The notes: generated by a model not told the origin, from the sequence alone. Counted from the first letter of the stretch, positions 1-13,073 are shown. The stretch is 64,000 nt of DNA from Aegilops tauschii subsp. strangulata (GCF_002575655.3 NC_053040.3:457174780-457238779); one strand, 5' to 3'. Translations and numbers: made by a program.

Positions 1-3000
1 TGATCCTGAAACTACTTACGTGCATGCATAACTCAAACCGTGTTCACTTCCCGGACTCCGCCGAGAAGAGACCATCACGGCTACACACACGGTTGATGTC
101 TTTTAGTTAAGTCAAGTGTCAAGTTCTCTACAACCGGACATTAACAAATTCCCATCTGCCACATAACCGCGGGCACGGCTCTCAAAAGTTTATACCCTGC
201 AGGGGTGTCCCAACTTAGCCCATTATAAGCTCTCATGGTCAACGAAGGATAAACCTTCTCCCGGGAAGACCCGATCAGTCTCGGAATCCCGGTTTACAAG
301 ACATTTCGACAATGGTAAAACAAGACCAGCAAAGCCGCCCGATGTGCTAACAAATCCTGATAGGAGCTGCACATATCTCATTCTCAGGGCAACACCGGAT
401 GAGACTAGCTACGAGTAAAACCAGCCCTCAAGTTTCCCCAAGGTGGCCCCGCAGGCAGCTCAGTTCGGACCAACACTCGAAGGAGCACTGGCCCGGGGGG
501 GGTCTAAAATAAAGATGACCCTTGAGTCTGCAGAACCCAAGGGAAAAGGGGATAGGTGGTAGCAAATGGTAAAACCAAGGTTGGGCCTTGCTGGAGGAGT
601 TTTATTCAAAGCGAACTGTCAAGGGGGTCCCATAAATCACCCAACCGCGTATGGAACGCAAAATCAAGGAACATAACACCGGTATGACGGAAACTAGGGC
701 GGCAAGAGTGGAACAAAACACCAGGCATAAGGCCGAGCCTTCCACCCTTTACCAAGTATATAGATGCATTAATTAAATAAGAGATATTGTGATATCCCAA
801 CATAAACATAATCCAACATGGAGCAATATTCATCTTCACCTGCAACTAGCAACGCTATAAGAGGGGCTGAGCAAAAGCGGTAACGTAGCCAAACAACGGT
901 TTGCTAGGAAAGGTGGGTTAGAGGCTGGACATGGCAATATGGGAGGCATGATATAGCAAGTGGTAGGTAGCGCAACATAGCGATAGAGTGAACAACTAGC
1001 AAGCAAAGATAGAAGTGATTTCGAGGGTATGGTCATCTTGCCTGAAATCCCGCTAGGAAGAAGAACGAGTCCATGAAGAAGACAAACGGACGTAGTCGAC
1101 CGAATCCTCACAACTCTGGAATGAAACCGAAGGTAACGAGAGAAGCAACCCGGAAAGAAACAAACAACATAGTAAACAACCACCACATACACATGGCATG
1201 ATGCACAATCAAGTATGATGCATGTCCGGTTTAATGGGGCATGGCATGGCAAAGTGCAAAAACAAAACTACAAGTTAAGTGGAGCTCAATATGCAACGAG
1301 TAGCATATTGACGAAACACCACATCAATTGTTTAGTTCTCTCAGTTATGTACCCAACAATATTAAATGTTGATTAACATGGCAAGAGGTGAAGCATAAGT
1401 AAACTAACTATTTAAGCAAGTTAAATGAGGCCGGAAATAACAAACAACAATTCTGGAAAATCCTCATGTGCATATTTTAGATTTGGTACTGTTCTGCCAT
1501 AAACACAATTTTAATGTTGTTAAACAGAAAAATAAAGTGCACGAAGTTAAACTAGGCATTTTTCTACCCCATTTATATATAAAGTTTATTAAATTCCGAG
1601 TTACGGTTAATTAGTTATGAAATAAATCATTTTAACATGTTATTTATGCAAAATTAAACAAACAACATTTTTAAACATTTTAACATGGGATGAAAGTGGC
1701 ATATTATGAAACTAGATGAAATTCTAAGCACTTTTCATATATAAATCATTTTAATCCGATGCACGGTTAATTAGTTATTACACGCATGAACATGAGGGGT
1801 TTTTCTGCAAAACTGGAATACTCTGGATAATGGACAAAATCGCAGACGAAAAAAAAACAGGATCCGGGCCGCATCTGGAGGGGCTGGGGTTCTCACCATG
1901 GGCCATGGCCCAGATCGGTGGAGGAGGATACAGGCCGGCTGGCTTGGGGGCGCTGGGCCGAAGCCAGGCTGGGCCGGAGGCGTGGCTGCGGTCCACGTAG
2001 GCGACGGAAGGGCGCAGTCAACGCAGCGAGGCGGTCGTCGCTCGATGCGGCTTGGCTGCTGGTCGTCTCCTTCCCCAGGGGACAGAACGAAGGCGCGGCG
2101 GCAGGGCGAAGCAGAGGCCGAAGCGGGACTTGGCGAGGAACCCAGCAAGGCGGACGAGGCGCATGGCGGCGGGGACGGCTGGAGGCGGAGGGAGGCAGAC
2201 ACGGCAGCGGCGGCGTCGAAGCCTTGTCCATGGCGGCAGAGAGGGAGCAGAGCGATTAGAGACAGAGAGGAAAAGAGAGACGGCAGATGGGGAAGGAAGG
2301 GAGCAGGGCACGGCGGGGAACCCATCTCCGGCGAGGTTGTTGCTGCTGGAGGTCGCCGGCTCGGGCGAGGGTCGCGGACACAGGGCGCCTGGTCTCGCGA
2401 GGCAGGGCATGAACGCGGGAGAAGGAGCTCGGGCTCCTGGCGTGGTGGATGAGGGCGACACCCTCGTGGTTGAGGTCACTGGTGGTGGTGCTCCGGTGGC
2501 CTGCCGGTTCTTCCGACGAGCGGCGCGGGGACGAGGTGAGGAGGCGCTCGGGCACCTGCCCGCTGGATCGAGGGCTCGAGGAGCTCCTCTCCTTTGGTGT
2601 TGGACACGCACGGGAGCCGGGAGGGGAGGCGGCTGCGAGCAGTGGTTGGCCTGGTTAACTACAAGTTAAGTGGAGCTCAATATGCAACGAGTAGCATATT
2701 GACGAAACACCACATCAATTGTTTAGTTCTCTCGGTTATGTACCCAACAATATTAAATGTTGATTAACATGGCAAGAGGTGAAGCATAAGTAAACTAACT
2801 ATTTAAGCAAGTTAAATGAGGCTGGAAATAACAAACAACAATTCCGGAAAATCCTCATGTGCATATTTTAGATTTGGTACTGTTCTGCCATAAACACAAT
2901 TTTAATGTTGTTAAACAGCAAAATAAAGTGCACCAAGTTAAACTAGTCATTTTTCTTCCCCATTTACATATAAAGTTTATTAAATTCCGAGTTACGGTTA

Positions 3001-3462
3001 ATTAGTTATGAAATAAATCATTTTAACATGTTATTTATGCAAAATTAAACAAACAACATTTTTAAACATTTTAACATGGGATGAAAGGCTAGAGCGTCCA
3101 ATTGAGAAAACGGAGATGTTTTATAGATGTTAGGGGATGATCCGGACCCATCGGTAACAACAACCCGGGTCAGGTACGGGACAACTTTCGGACGCGCGGG
3201 AGGGGATCGCGGGCTGACGAGAGAGGTTAGTTGGTTTGACAAGAGGGAACCGAAAACACGGTTGGTCTCGAAAGGGTCAACGAACGCAAGGGAAGGAAGC
3301 GAGGAGCGGCAACTACGAGCGGATGCAAGCTTTAAAAACAATGACGACAACGAGTGCCGATGCAATGCGGATGATGCGATGATGAATGCAACAAAAAATA
3401 AAACACACGGCGGTCACGCAAAACATGGCAGGCATCTGGAGCGTCGGTCTCGGGGCGTCACA
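1..3462 (-). repeat. Element A 3' LTR (element sense), left copy, incomplete at window start
   Basis: Position 1 aligns with 7858 of the right LTR and both copies end in cggggcgtcaca. The first ~2650 bases follow the right copy closely. The copy then carries a second version of its own 1266-1696 segment in place of the part holding the TATA box. GC-rich DNA at about 1890-2650 gives overlapping open frames on both strands, which I regard as compositional. Confidence 0.9.
2657..3087. repeat. Internal direct duplication of 1266-1696 in the left LTR of element A
   Basis: The 431 bp starting aactacaagttaagtgg repeat those at 1266-1696 at a constant offset of 1391 bp with only a few substitutions. 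In the right LTR the equivalent place (about 10510-10769) holds unique promoter-bearing DNA. The right-hand junction, at ...atgaaag/gctagagcg, shares only an 'ag' with both parents. Confidence 0.88.
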
Positions 3463-6400
3463 ACACTCCACCACTACGAGAGGATCTCGTCCCGAGATCT
3501 AGGATGGCAACGGAGAGACATGGAAGAGGAAGAGGTAAAACAAAAGTTGCTTCTTTGACAAACGAGTGAAACCACGAACCTTGAGAGGTTAAATAATTTA
3601 AAGAAGAATACAATGGAGATGAACGCGATTGCAAACACTCTGTTAGAAAAGAGAAACAAGGAACATTACGAGAACCTTGTAGGTTGAAAAGCAAACAAAA
3701 ATGGTTACGATGGACAAGAAGTACATGCAAGCACTCCGGTTGAAACGAGATGTATAAGGAACGATAAAGATCAATTACGACAACACTCCGGTTAAAACAA
3801 GATAGAGAAGGAATAAGAGTGATATAATTAGGATAGCACTCCGACTGTAAATGGAAGGAATTTAACATGATCTTGACAAGATGAGAGGATACTCGATCAA
3901 ATTAACAACACGTTGCCTCCGGAACTAATGAAAGAATGGCACAAGGGGTAAGAAAGATTTCAAACAGCACTCCGGTTGAGGAAGGAGACAAAACTTGATA
4001 AGATGAGAGAACTCGAATGAAAACACGACACTCTGGCTAAACGGATAAGAAAGGAAAAATTACATGATCTTGACAAAACAAGATGATTGGTCGAAGAGAG
4101 CAACATCACAAAGCCTCCGGAAACAATGCATGATAGTTAGATAGTTGGAGTGAATAGAACGAAGAATGATACCAACATCTCCTACCATAAATGAATTTTT
4201 AAAGAGCATCCTTACGAAGTAGGATTGAACGGAGTTGTTGGAAAAATCAACAACGAAAAGAACAAGCTTGTTGTGGGCTTATGGAAAACTTCTCAAAATT
4301 ATGAGGTGAAATTTTGCCACTAACGAAAACAATTGCTTGCTTGAGATCAACGAAGAGATGAAAACTTCTCTCGCCGAGAGGATAGGAGAAAACTTGGATC
4401 ATTGGTGAGCACCACAATAGCAAGATTCCTTAGGGAAGGCTTTAGGTGAAATATAACCCAAGATAACTCCAATGAAGAAATCATGGGTTTAAATATCTCA
4501 TTCTTGATAACTTATGAATCATGAAACATGAAGAAAATTATCAAGAATGACATAACACCACCTCAAAAGATAGGAGAGAAAGAATTGCACTTTGGAATGC
4601 AAGATGAAGAATACTTGAGCTCCTCTGAAAAGATTCTCGATGAACACTTCGAGAAGGAATTAAATCCTTGATGAACCATCATGTAGAGCCTCCATGAAGA
4701 ACTCCGATAATAAAAGGATGATAGAAAAAAAGAGAAGTTGAAAACACCAGGTGAAGCCTTGCAGTGATAAGATGAAGCTTTGAAATGATATAACCGAGAA
4801 AACTTGGAACTCCGGAAAGAAAGATGAACAAATGTAATCAAGAATTTTGATGAACCTCCGGAATAAGGAATTGAATTTACTCGATGAAACAAGAATAATA
4901 ATTACATTATGCTCATCCTTCACCAGTTAATTGATGACAAGCAATGGATTTGTCATACTACTTATTCTCGTAGAAAGGATTAAGATAGATATGGCACAAA
5001 CTTGGGAAGGTCTTGATGGAACCACCGGTAGGATTTGGAAACAACGAATGAATTGATATGATAACGAAGGAATAGAAATCTTGAACGCACCACCGCGAGA
5101 ATTGAAAATGAAAGTAGCAAAGGCACAATTCAACGGAAAGAATTAGAAAATGAATGAAGATACTTGACAGAATTTAGATACACGAGAACGAAGAGATCAT
5201 GAACTGATTAGAGGATATTTGAGTGATGCACCGGTATGATTTGGAGAACGAGAGCTGAAAGCTTGAATGAATAATTCTGAGATGATGGGCTCCGAAGAAT
5301 CAAACTGAAAAGACTTCTGAAATGCTCCGGGTGGTTGAACAGAATTCTCACAATCGAAAACAATTATGAGAGGATGGCATCAAGCTATAACCATGAATCT
5401 TGAAGAGAATGGAGCAAGATTTAAGAGAAACTCTTCTTCGGTCTTCAAATGTTGAGAATGATGATGAGAAACACCACCATGAATTATTGAGGCACTCCGG
5501 AACCATGAAGAATAGAAAGGTTGAATCAACAATGAAAAGAATTTGAAAGATCTTGGAGAAAGACATATGACTGATGATAATTCATTTTTACGTCAAACTT
5601 TTAAATAAATTTGAGAATAGCTCCGGGAAAAGTTAGAAGAGTCAGGTAAGATCCTGGGAAAAGACCTGTGGGTTAGGGCCCACTAAAAGATACACCATTG
5701 AACGATTGATTACTTTAAATGGAGATTGCACCGGTTGAATTAAATGGCTCAAAAGAGATAACAACCTCAAGATAGCTTGAACGGATTGGGAATGGAAATG
5801 CGAATCTTCTGAGATATCTTCAGCACTCCAGATAACATGAATAGCAAGAGGTGGAAGATTAAGAGATGCACCGACATGAGAAAACATTTGAAACGAGGAA
5901 AATAATACGATCAACACTGAAAGCTTGACTTGAGTCCACCGGAGAAGAAAATGAGAACAAAGACAGATGAACTTGAAGCTCCTAAGCATCTTCCTGAGAA
6001 TCACCGGCTAAGAACATTGATGGAAAAGAATGGAGAAACTTCCCATCAATAAAAGGATACATGATTGAGAAATCTGAGTCCTTAAAGAAAAGGGTGGGAG
6101 GGCGGGAAAACAAAGGCAACTTGGGGCAGATGGAATAAACACCATTGCAAAGAACTGAGAATTGATCTCGCGAATGTTGAAATGATCAAATCCACTTGAA
6201 GAGAAGCACGTCGGTTGGAAAAGAATTGGCATGACAATCTCGATGATCAAGAAGGCTTAGTATCCACATAGAAATAGGGGAACACCGCTTAGGGAAGGTA
6301 TGGAATCAACACTTGGCATTGAAGCAACTCGAATACCACAAATTAAAACAAAACAAAGGATTGGCTTGCGGAATAAGCCGGAACAAACATATGATAGAGA

Positions 6401-7260
6401 TTTCGTCTGAAGTTTTCGTGGTGGGGCCCACACGGGCTCGATCGTACATCACCATCATGTACAAGGCAGTGCACATGACACACGAAGCGTCCCCGAGTCG
6501 GCATAGCCAAAGACTCTTTAAGACACTACGAGACCACTGTAAAACCAACCGTGGAAAGGCGGACCACTAGACGTCAAACCCCAATCTCATATCATGCGTC
6601 TGTCGGAAAGATATCCTAGGAGCTACTTGAATTCCCACTTATAAACTCCCGAAACTTTCTGGTTATGCAATCTGGTGTTGGGGATACAGGGGACACAAAA
6701 TATATCACCCAAACTAACAATCCCTAGATCCAGCTGTATCCATCCGTCAACACATAACCAAGAAACCTTCGGAAATCATTTACCTCAACCTTCGAAAAGC
6801 ATCCGTTATACGAGTTATGGCAATACTCCCGAACTCCCGCCCCAGTACTGGGTGGCGTCGAGGTGATCTCACCAACAACTGCATAAAAGAGATTTCGATG
6901 TCGGCGAAACTCAGGTATTCCAGAACTGCAACGATAAAATTGTGACGACAACACCTCGGAGCTCAACTCCCCGGGACACTGCCACAACCCCTAAATGTCA
7001 GGAGGCACCAAGAACAATGTTCTCGTCACAAAACCATCAGAACGATTCTAAGATACCCGCGTGATCCTAATTTTTTTAGTGAAATTTGAGGAGAGAAGAG
7101 TCAAAACTTATACGTCAGGAGACCTCACCAGAGTGACGAAGGGACTGAGGAGTAAAAAGAATCCTACTCTTCGATATATATAATCCTAAGACTCAAAACA
7201 TTTTTGTTCTAGACTCAACAACGTTAGCGATTCGATCAAGCAGGGGGCTCCTAAGTCGGG
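3463..7260 (-). other. Element A internal domain, non-coding
   Basis: No retrotransposon protein motif was found on either strand; the longest frames are about 60-140 codons and look random. In minus sense the 3' end holds an ATCTCGGGACGAGAT palindrome (plus 3486-3500) and a G-rich polypurine-like tract next to the LTR start. From about 3700 to 5950 the plus strand repeats short versions of CACTCCGG or CACCGG at irregular 45-120 bp spacing in purine-rich DNA. 6250-7260 shows no structure that I can name. Confidence 0.7.
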
Positions 7261-7280
7261 GATGGCTCTGATTACCAACT
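7261..7280 (-). other. Element A primer-binding site (tRNA-iMet type)
   Basis: The minus strand reads TTGGTAATCAGAGCCATC two bases after the LTR end. This is the initiator-methionine primer site TGGTATCAGAGCC with one extra A, and it fixes the orientation of A and the inner edge of its 5' LTR. Confidence 0.85.
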
Positions 7281-10200
7281 TGTAACACCCACGATGCGGC
7301 TATATCTCCCACGTGTCGAGGCACGACTTAGAGGCATAACCACATGGTGGTTTTGTCGCAAGAAGGGTCATCTTCACACAATCCCATGTAATGAACAAGA
7401 ATGGGATAAAGAGTTGGCTTACAATCGCCACTTCACACAATACATAAATAAAACATACATCAATCAGAGTACACACATAGGTCCGACTACGGAACCAAAA
7501 GAAAAGAAGACAACCCCAAATGCTAGATCCCTGATCGTCCCAACTGGGCTCCACTACTGATCAACAGGAAACAAAACATAGTAACGACCAAGGTCCTCGT
7601 CGAACTCCTGCTTGAGCTCGGTTGCCTCACCTGCACTGGTATCGTCGGCACCTGCAACTGTTTTGGAAGTATCTGTGAGTCACGAGAACTCAGCAATCTC
7701 ACACCCGCGAGATCAAGACTATTTAAGCTTATGGGTAGGAAAGGGGTAATGAGGTGGAGCTGCAGCAAGCACTAAGCATGTATGCTGGCTAACATACGCA
7801 AGTGAGAGTGAGAAGAGAAGCAACGCAACGGTCGTGAAGCTAGAAATGATCAAGAAGTGATCCTGAAACTACTTACATTCATGCATAACTCAAACCGTGT
7901 TCACTTCCCGGACTCCGCCGAGAAGAGACCATCACGGCTACACACACGGTTGATGTCTTTTAATTAAGTCAAGTGTCAAGTTCTCTACAACCGGACATTA
8001 ACAAATTCCCATCTGCCACATAACCGCGGGCACGGCTCTCAAAAGTTTATACCCTGCAGGGGTGTCCCAACTTAGCCCATTATAAGCTCTCACGGTCAAC
8101 GAAGGATAAACCTTCTCCCGGGAAGACCTGGTCAGTCTCGGAATCCCGGTTTAAAAGACATTTCGACAATGGTAAAACAAGACCAGCAAAGCCGCCCGAT
8201 GTGCCGACAAATCCTGATAGGAGCTGCACATATCTCATTCTCAGGGCAACACCAGATGAGACTAGCTATGAGTAAAACCAGCCCTCAAGTTTCCCCAAGG
8301 TGGCCCCGCAGGTAGCTCAGTTCGGACCATCACTCGAAGGAGCACTGGCCCGGGGGGGGGGGTATAAAATAAAGATGACCCTTGAGTCTGCAGAACCCAA
8401 TGGAAAAGGGGATAGGTGGTAGCAAATGGTAAAACCAAGGTTGGGCCTTGCTGGAGGAGTTTTATTCAAAGCGAACTGTCAAGGGGGTCCCATAAATCAC
8501 CCAACCGCGTAAGGAACGCAAAATCAAGGAACATAACACCGGTATGACGGAAACTAGGGCGGCAAGAGTGTAACAAAATACCAGGCATAAGGCCGAGCCT
8601 TCCACCCTTTACCAAGTATATAGATGCATATTAAATAAGAGATATTGTGATATCCCAACATAAACATAATCCAACATGGAGCAATCTTCATCTTCACCTG
8701 CAACTAGCAACGCTATAAGAGGGGCTGAGCAAAAGCGGTAACGTAGCCAAACAACAGTTTGCTAGGAAAGGTGGGTTAGAGGCTTGACATGGCAATATGG
8801 GAGGCATGATATAGCAAGTGGTAGGTAGCGCAACATAGCGATAGAGCGAACAACTAGCAAGCAAAGATAGAAGTGATTTCGAGGGTATGGTCATCTTGCC
8901 TGAAATCCCGCTAGGAAGAAGAACGAGTCCATGAAGAAGACAAATGGACGTAGTCGACCGAATCCTCACAACTCCGGAACGAAACCGAAGGTAACGAGAG
9001 AAGCAACCCGGAAAGAAACAAACAACATAGTAAACAACCACCACATACACATGGCATGATGCACAATCAAGTATGATGCATGTCCGGTTTAATGGGGCAT
9101 GGCATGGCAAAGTGCAAAAACAAAACTACAAGTTAAGTGGAGCTCAATATGCAACGAGTAGCATATTGACGAAACACCACATCAATTGTTTAGTTCTCTC
9201 GGTTATGTACCCAACAATATTAAATGTTGATTAACATGGCAAGAGGTGAAGCATAAGTAAACTAACTATTTAAGCAAGTTAAATGAGGCCGGAAATAACA
9301 AACAACAATTCTGGAAAATCCTCATGTGCATATTTTAGATTTGGTACTGTTCTGCCATAAACACAATTTTAATGTTGTTAAACAGAAAACTAAAGTGCAC
9401 CAAGTTAAACTAGGCATTTTTCTACCCCATTTACATATAAAGTTTATTAAATTCCGAGTTACGGTTAATTAGTTATGAAATAAATCATTTTAACATGTTA
9501 TTTATGCAAAATTAAACAAACAACATTTTTAAACATTTTAACATGGGATGAAAGTGGCATATTATGAAACTAGATGAAATTCTAAGCACTTTTCATATAT
9601 AAATCATTTTAATCCGATGCACGGTTAATTAGTTATTACACGCATGAACATGAGGGGTTTTTCTGCAAAACTGGAATACTCTGGATAATGGACAAAATCG
9701 CAGACGAAAAAAAAACAGGATCCGGGCCGCATCTGGAGGGGCTGGGGTTCTCACCATGGGCCATGGCCCAGATCGGTGGAGGAGGATGCAGGCCGGCTGG
9801 CTTGGGGGCGCTGGGCCGAAGCCAGGCTGGGCCGGAGGCGTGGCTGCGGTCCACGTAGGCGACGGAAGGGCGCGGTCAACGCAGCGAGGCCGTCGTCGCT
9901 CGATGCGGCTTGGCTGCTGGTCGTCTCCTTCCCCAGGGGACAGAACGAAGGCGCGGCGGCAGGGCGAAGCAGAGGCCGACGCGGGACTTGGCGAGGAACT
10001 CGGCAAGGCGGACGAGGTGCATGGCGGTGGGGACGGCTGGAGGCGGAGGGAGGTAGACACGGCAGCGGCGGCGTCGAAGCCCTGTCCATGGCGGCAGAGA
10101 GGGAGCAGAGAGATTAGAGACAGAGAGGAAAAGAGAGACGGCAGATGGGGAAGGAAGGGAGCAGGGCACGGCGGGGAACCCATCTCCGGCGAGGTTGTTG

Positions 10201-11147
10201 CTGCTGGAGGTCGCCGGCTCGGGCGAGGGTCGCGAACACAGGGCGCCTGGTCTCGGGAGGCAGGGCACGAACGCGGGAGAAGGAGCTCGGGCTCCTGGCG
10301 TGGTGGATGAGGGCGAAGCCCTCGTGCTTGAGGTCACTGGTGGTGCTCCGGTGGCCTGCCGGTTCTTCCGACGAGCGGCGCGGGGACGAGGTGAGGAGGC
10401 GCTCGGGCACCTGCCCGCTGGATCGAGGGCTCGAGGAGCTCCTCTCCTTTGGTGCTGGACACGCACGGGAGCCGGGAGGGGAGGCGGCTGCGAGCAGTGT
10501 TGGCCTGGTGCTGAATGCGAGGGGGGATTTTGGATCGAGGAGAGGGTGGCTAGCTGCGAGGGGATTTGGGCAGGAGGATGGCTGCAGCGATCTGGTTGGG
10601 TAGAGGTGGATCGGGAGGGATCCCGAGGAAGATGCGGGAGAGAGTGGCGGCGGCTAGGAGGATCCCTAGAAATTAGGGATTTGGTCTCGGTTTAGACTAT
10701 ATATAGCGAGTGGGTTAGGTTAGCGGATATTTGGTCCGTCCGATCGTAATCGGGCGGTCGAGAATAATTAGGCTAGAGCGTCCAATTGAGAAAACGGAGA
10801 TGTTTTATAGATGTTAGGGGATGATCCAGACCCATCGGTAACAACAACCCGGGTCGGGTACGGGACAACTTTCGGACGCGCGGGAGGGGATCGCGGGCTG
10901 ACGAGAGAGGTTAGTTAGTTTGACAAGAGGGAACCAAAAACACGGTTGGTCTCGAAAGGGTCAACGAACGCAACGGAGGGAAGCGAGGAGCGGCAACTAC
11001 GAGCGGATGCAAGCTTTAAAAACAATGACGACAACGAGTGCCGATGCAATGCGGATGATGCGATGATGAATGCAACAAACAAATAAAACACACGGCGGTC
11101 ACGCAAAACATGGCAGGCGTCTGGAGCGTCGGTCTCGGGGCGTCACA
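7281..11147 (-). repeat. Element A 5' LTR (element sense), right copy, complete, 3867 bp
   Basis: Bounded by tgtaacaccc on the left and ggcgtcaca on the right, giving inverted termini TGT..ACA. It contains an AT-rich stretch (about 9100-9650), a GC-rich stretch (about 9720-10670) and a minus-strand TATA region. Long overlapping frames in the GC-rich part (for example 9629-10183, 184 codons, minus) occur in both LTRs, but several frames are open at once and none resembles a known protein. Confidence 0.9.
10698..10705 (-). promoter_or_regulatory. TATA box of element A 5' LTR
   Basis: The minus strand reads CTCGCTATATATAGTC, followed downstream by a leader containing CCTAATTTCTAGGGATCC. This would start the element transcript near 10670. 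The left LTR lacks this segment entirely. Confidence 0.65.
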
Positions 11148-11472
11148 CTAAGCCTGAAACTGAGTGCTTCTACTGTAAAGGGAATGGTCACTAGAAGCGG
11201 AACAAACCCAAATACTTGGCGGATAAGAAGGATGGCACAGTGAACAAAGGTATATTTGATATACATGTTATTGATGTGTACTTTACTAGTGTTTGTAGTA
11301 ACCCCTGGGTATTTGATACCGGTTCAGTTGCTAAGACTAGTAACTCGAAACAAGAGTTGCAGAATAAACAAAGACTAGTTAAGGGCGAGGTGACGATGTG
11401 TGTTGGAAGTGATTCCAAGGTTGATACGATCACCATCGCACACTCCCTCTACCTTCGGGATTGTTGTTGAAC
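11148..11472 (+). pseudogene. Angela-type gag C-terminus and protease remnant
   Basis: The frame opens inside a gag zinc knuckle: C-F-Y-C-K-G-N-G-H is present, but a stop follows the His and the last Cys of CX2CX4HX4C is absent. After a linker containing YLADKKDG comes the aspartic protease with the intact active-site motif FDTGS (about 11312). The frame then decays after residues SKVDTITIAHSLYL and is lost at about 11470. Gag would form the particle and protease would cut the polyprotein; this copy cannot do either. The start is artificial, set by the junction with element A. Sequence between about 11480 and 11690 belongs to the same element but holds only traces. Confidence 0.8.
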
Positions 11473-11689
11473 CTAAATAAATGTTATTTGGTGTTTGCGT
11501 TGAGCATGATTATGATTAGATCATGTTTATTGCAATATGGTTATTCATTTAGAGAATAATTGTTGTTCTGTTTAAATGCATAAAACCTTCTATGGTCATA
11601 CACCCAATGTGAATGGTTTATTGAATCTCGATTGTAGCTAGTGATACACATATTCGTAATATTGATGCCAAAAGATGCAAAGTTGATAA

Positions 11690-12440
11690 TGGTAGGGCAA
11701 CATACTTGTGGCACTGCCGTTTAGGTCATATTGGTATAAAGCGCATGAAGAAACTCCATGCAGATGGACTTTTGGAATCACTTGATACTTGCGAACCATG
11801 CCTCATGGGCAAGATGACTAAAACTCCGTTCTCGGGAACAATGGAGCGAGCTAATGACATATTGGAAACAATACATACTGATGTATGCGGTCCAATGAGT
11901 GTTGAGGCACACGGCGGGTATCATTATTTTCTGACCTTCACATATGATTTGAATAGGTATGGGTATATCTACTTGATGAAACACAAGTCTGAAACATTTG
12001 AAAAGTTCAAAGAATTTTAGAGTGAAGTATCATCGTAACAAGAAAGTAAAGTTTCTACGATCTGATCGTGGAAGCGAATATTTGAGTTACAAGTTTGGCC
12101 TTCATTTAAAATAATGTGGAATTGTTTCACAACTCACGCCACTTGGAACACCACAACGTAATGGTGTGTCCGAACGTCGTAACCGTACTTTATTAGATAT
12201 GGTGTGTTCTATGATGTCTCTTACCGATTTACCACTATTGTTTTGGGGTTATGCATTAGAGACAGCCGCATTCATGTTAAATAGGGCACCGTCTAAATCT
12301 TTGAGACGACACCGTATGAACTCTGCTTTAGCAAGAAACCTAAGTTGTCATTTCTTAAAGTTTGGGGATGCGACACTTATGTCAAAAGGCTTCAGCCTGA
12401 TAAGCTCAAACCTAAATCGGAGAAGTGCATCTTCATAGGA
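11690..12440 (+). pseudogene. Angela-type integrase remnant
   Basis: Begins with the GAG-pre-integrase/HHCC zinc region (WHCRLGHIG ... CEPCLMGK) and continues into the catalytic core. The first Asp is in HTDVCGP (about 11878), the second at 12064-12066 (SDRGSEY) and the Glu at 12172-12174 (SERRNR), giving the expected D-X35-E spacing. Frame breaks occur near 12020 (TAG), 12112 (TAA) and 12300-12345, so no continuous protein can be made. It would have inserted the cDNA into the genome. Confidence 0.85.
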
Positions 12441-13070
12441 TACCCTAAGAAAACTATTGGGTACACCTTCTACCACAGATCCCAAGGCAAGATCTTTGTT
12501 GCTAAAAATGGATCCTTTCTAGAGAAGGAGTTTCTCTCGAAAGAAGTGAGTGGGAGGAAAGTAGAACTTGATGAGGTAATTGTACCTTCTCTCAAATTGG
12601 AAAGTAGCTCATCACAGGAAACCATTCCCGTGATGCCTACACCAACTAGAGAGGAAGCTAATGATGATGATCATGAAACTTCAGATCAAGTTACTACTGA
12701 ACTTCGTAGGTCAACCAGAGCACGATCCGCACCAGAGTGGTACAGTAATCCTGTTCTGGAAGTCATGTTACTAGACCAAGGCGAACCTACGAACTATGAA
12801 GAAGCTATGATGAGCCCAGATTCTGACATATGGCTTGAGGCCATGAAATCTGAGATAGGATACATGTATGAGAACAAAGTATGGACTTTGGTGGACTTGG
12901 CCGATGATTGGCAGGCCATAGAAAATAAATGGATCTTCAAGAAGAAGACTGACGCTGATGGTAATGTTACTGTCTACAAAGCTCGACTTGTCACAAAAGG
13001 TTTTCGACAAGTTCAAAGGGTTGACTATGATGAGACTTTCTCACCCGTAGCGATGCTTAAGTATGTCTGA
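12345..13070 (+). pseudogene. Angela-type integrase C-terminal linker and start of reverse transcriptase
   Basis: A 241-codon open stretch. It opens with the copia motif following integrase (FLKVWGCDTYVK ... FIGYPK), passes through an acidic linker (about codons 85-115) and enters the reverse transcriptase N-terminal motif (WLEAMKSE ... NKWIFKKKTDADG ... YKARLVTKGF). It ends at a TGA (13068-13070), probably a decayed CGA since relatives have Arg here; coding continues in frame directly after the stop. First-strand DNA synthesis would be its role. Confidence 0.85.
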
Positions 13071-13073
13071 ATC

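Larger units (their letters stand above)
1..11147 (-). mobile_element. Element A: LARD-like LTR retrotransposon, minus strand, cut by window start
   Basis: Two long near-identical blocks (1-3462 and 7281-11147) flank 3.8 kb of DNA with no gag, protease, reverse transcriptase or integrase motif in any frame. On the minus strand the LTR begins TGTGACGCCCCGAG and ends GGTGTTACA; a tRNA-iMet-type primer site lies next to the right LTR and a G-rich tract next to the left one, so transcription runs right to left. LTRs near 3.9 kb with a conserved non-coding centre near 3.8 kb match the published description of LARDs (large retrotransposon derivatives such as barley Sukkula). Sequence identity to Sukkula was not tested. 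The right end abuts an Angela-type gag fragment, so A is inferred to be nested in it; the right flank is ctaag and the left flank is outside the window. Confidence 0.8.

Noticed and set aside
1771..2669. Several 100-200 codon open frames on both strands, repeated at 9629-10695
   Set aside because: GC-rich LTR sequence lacks stops in many frames at once; no domain recognised, and all frames are equally conserved between the two LTRs.
7261..7280. tRNA-like matches at the primer sites (also 31982, 51056, 55946)
   Set aside because: Only 13-18 bases complementary to a tRNA 3' end; no tRNA gene structure.
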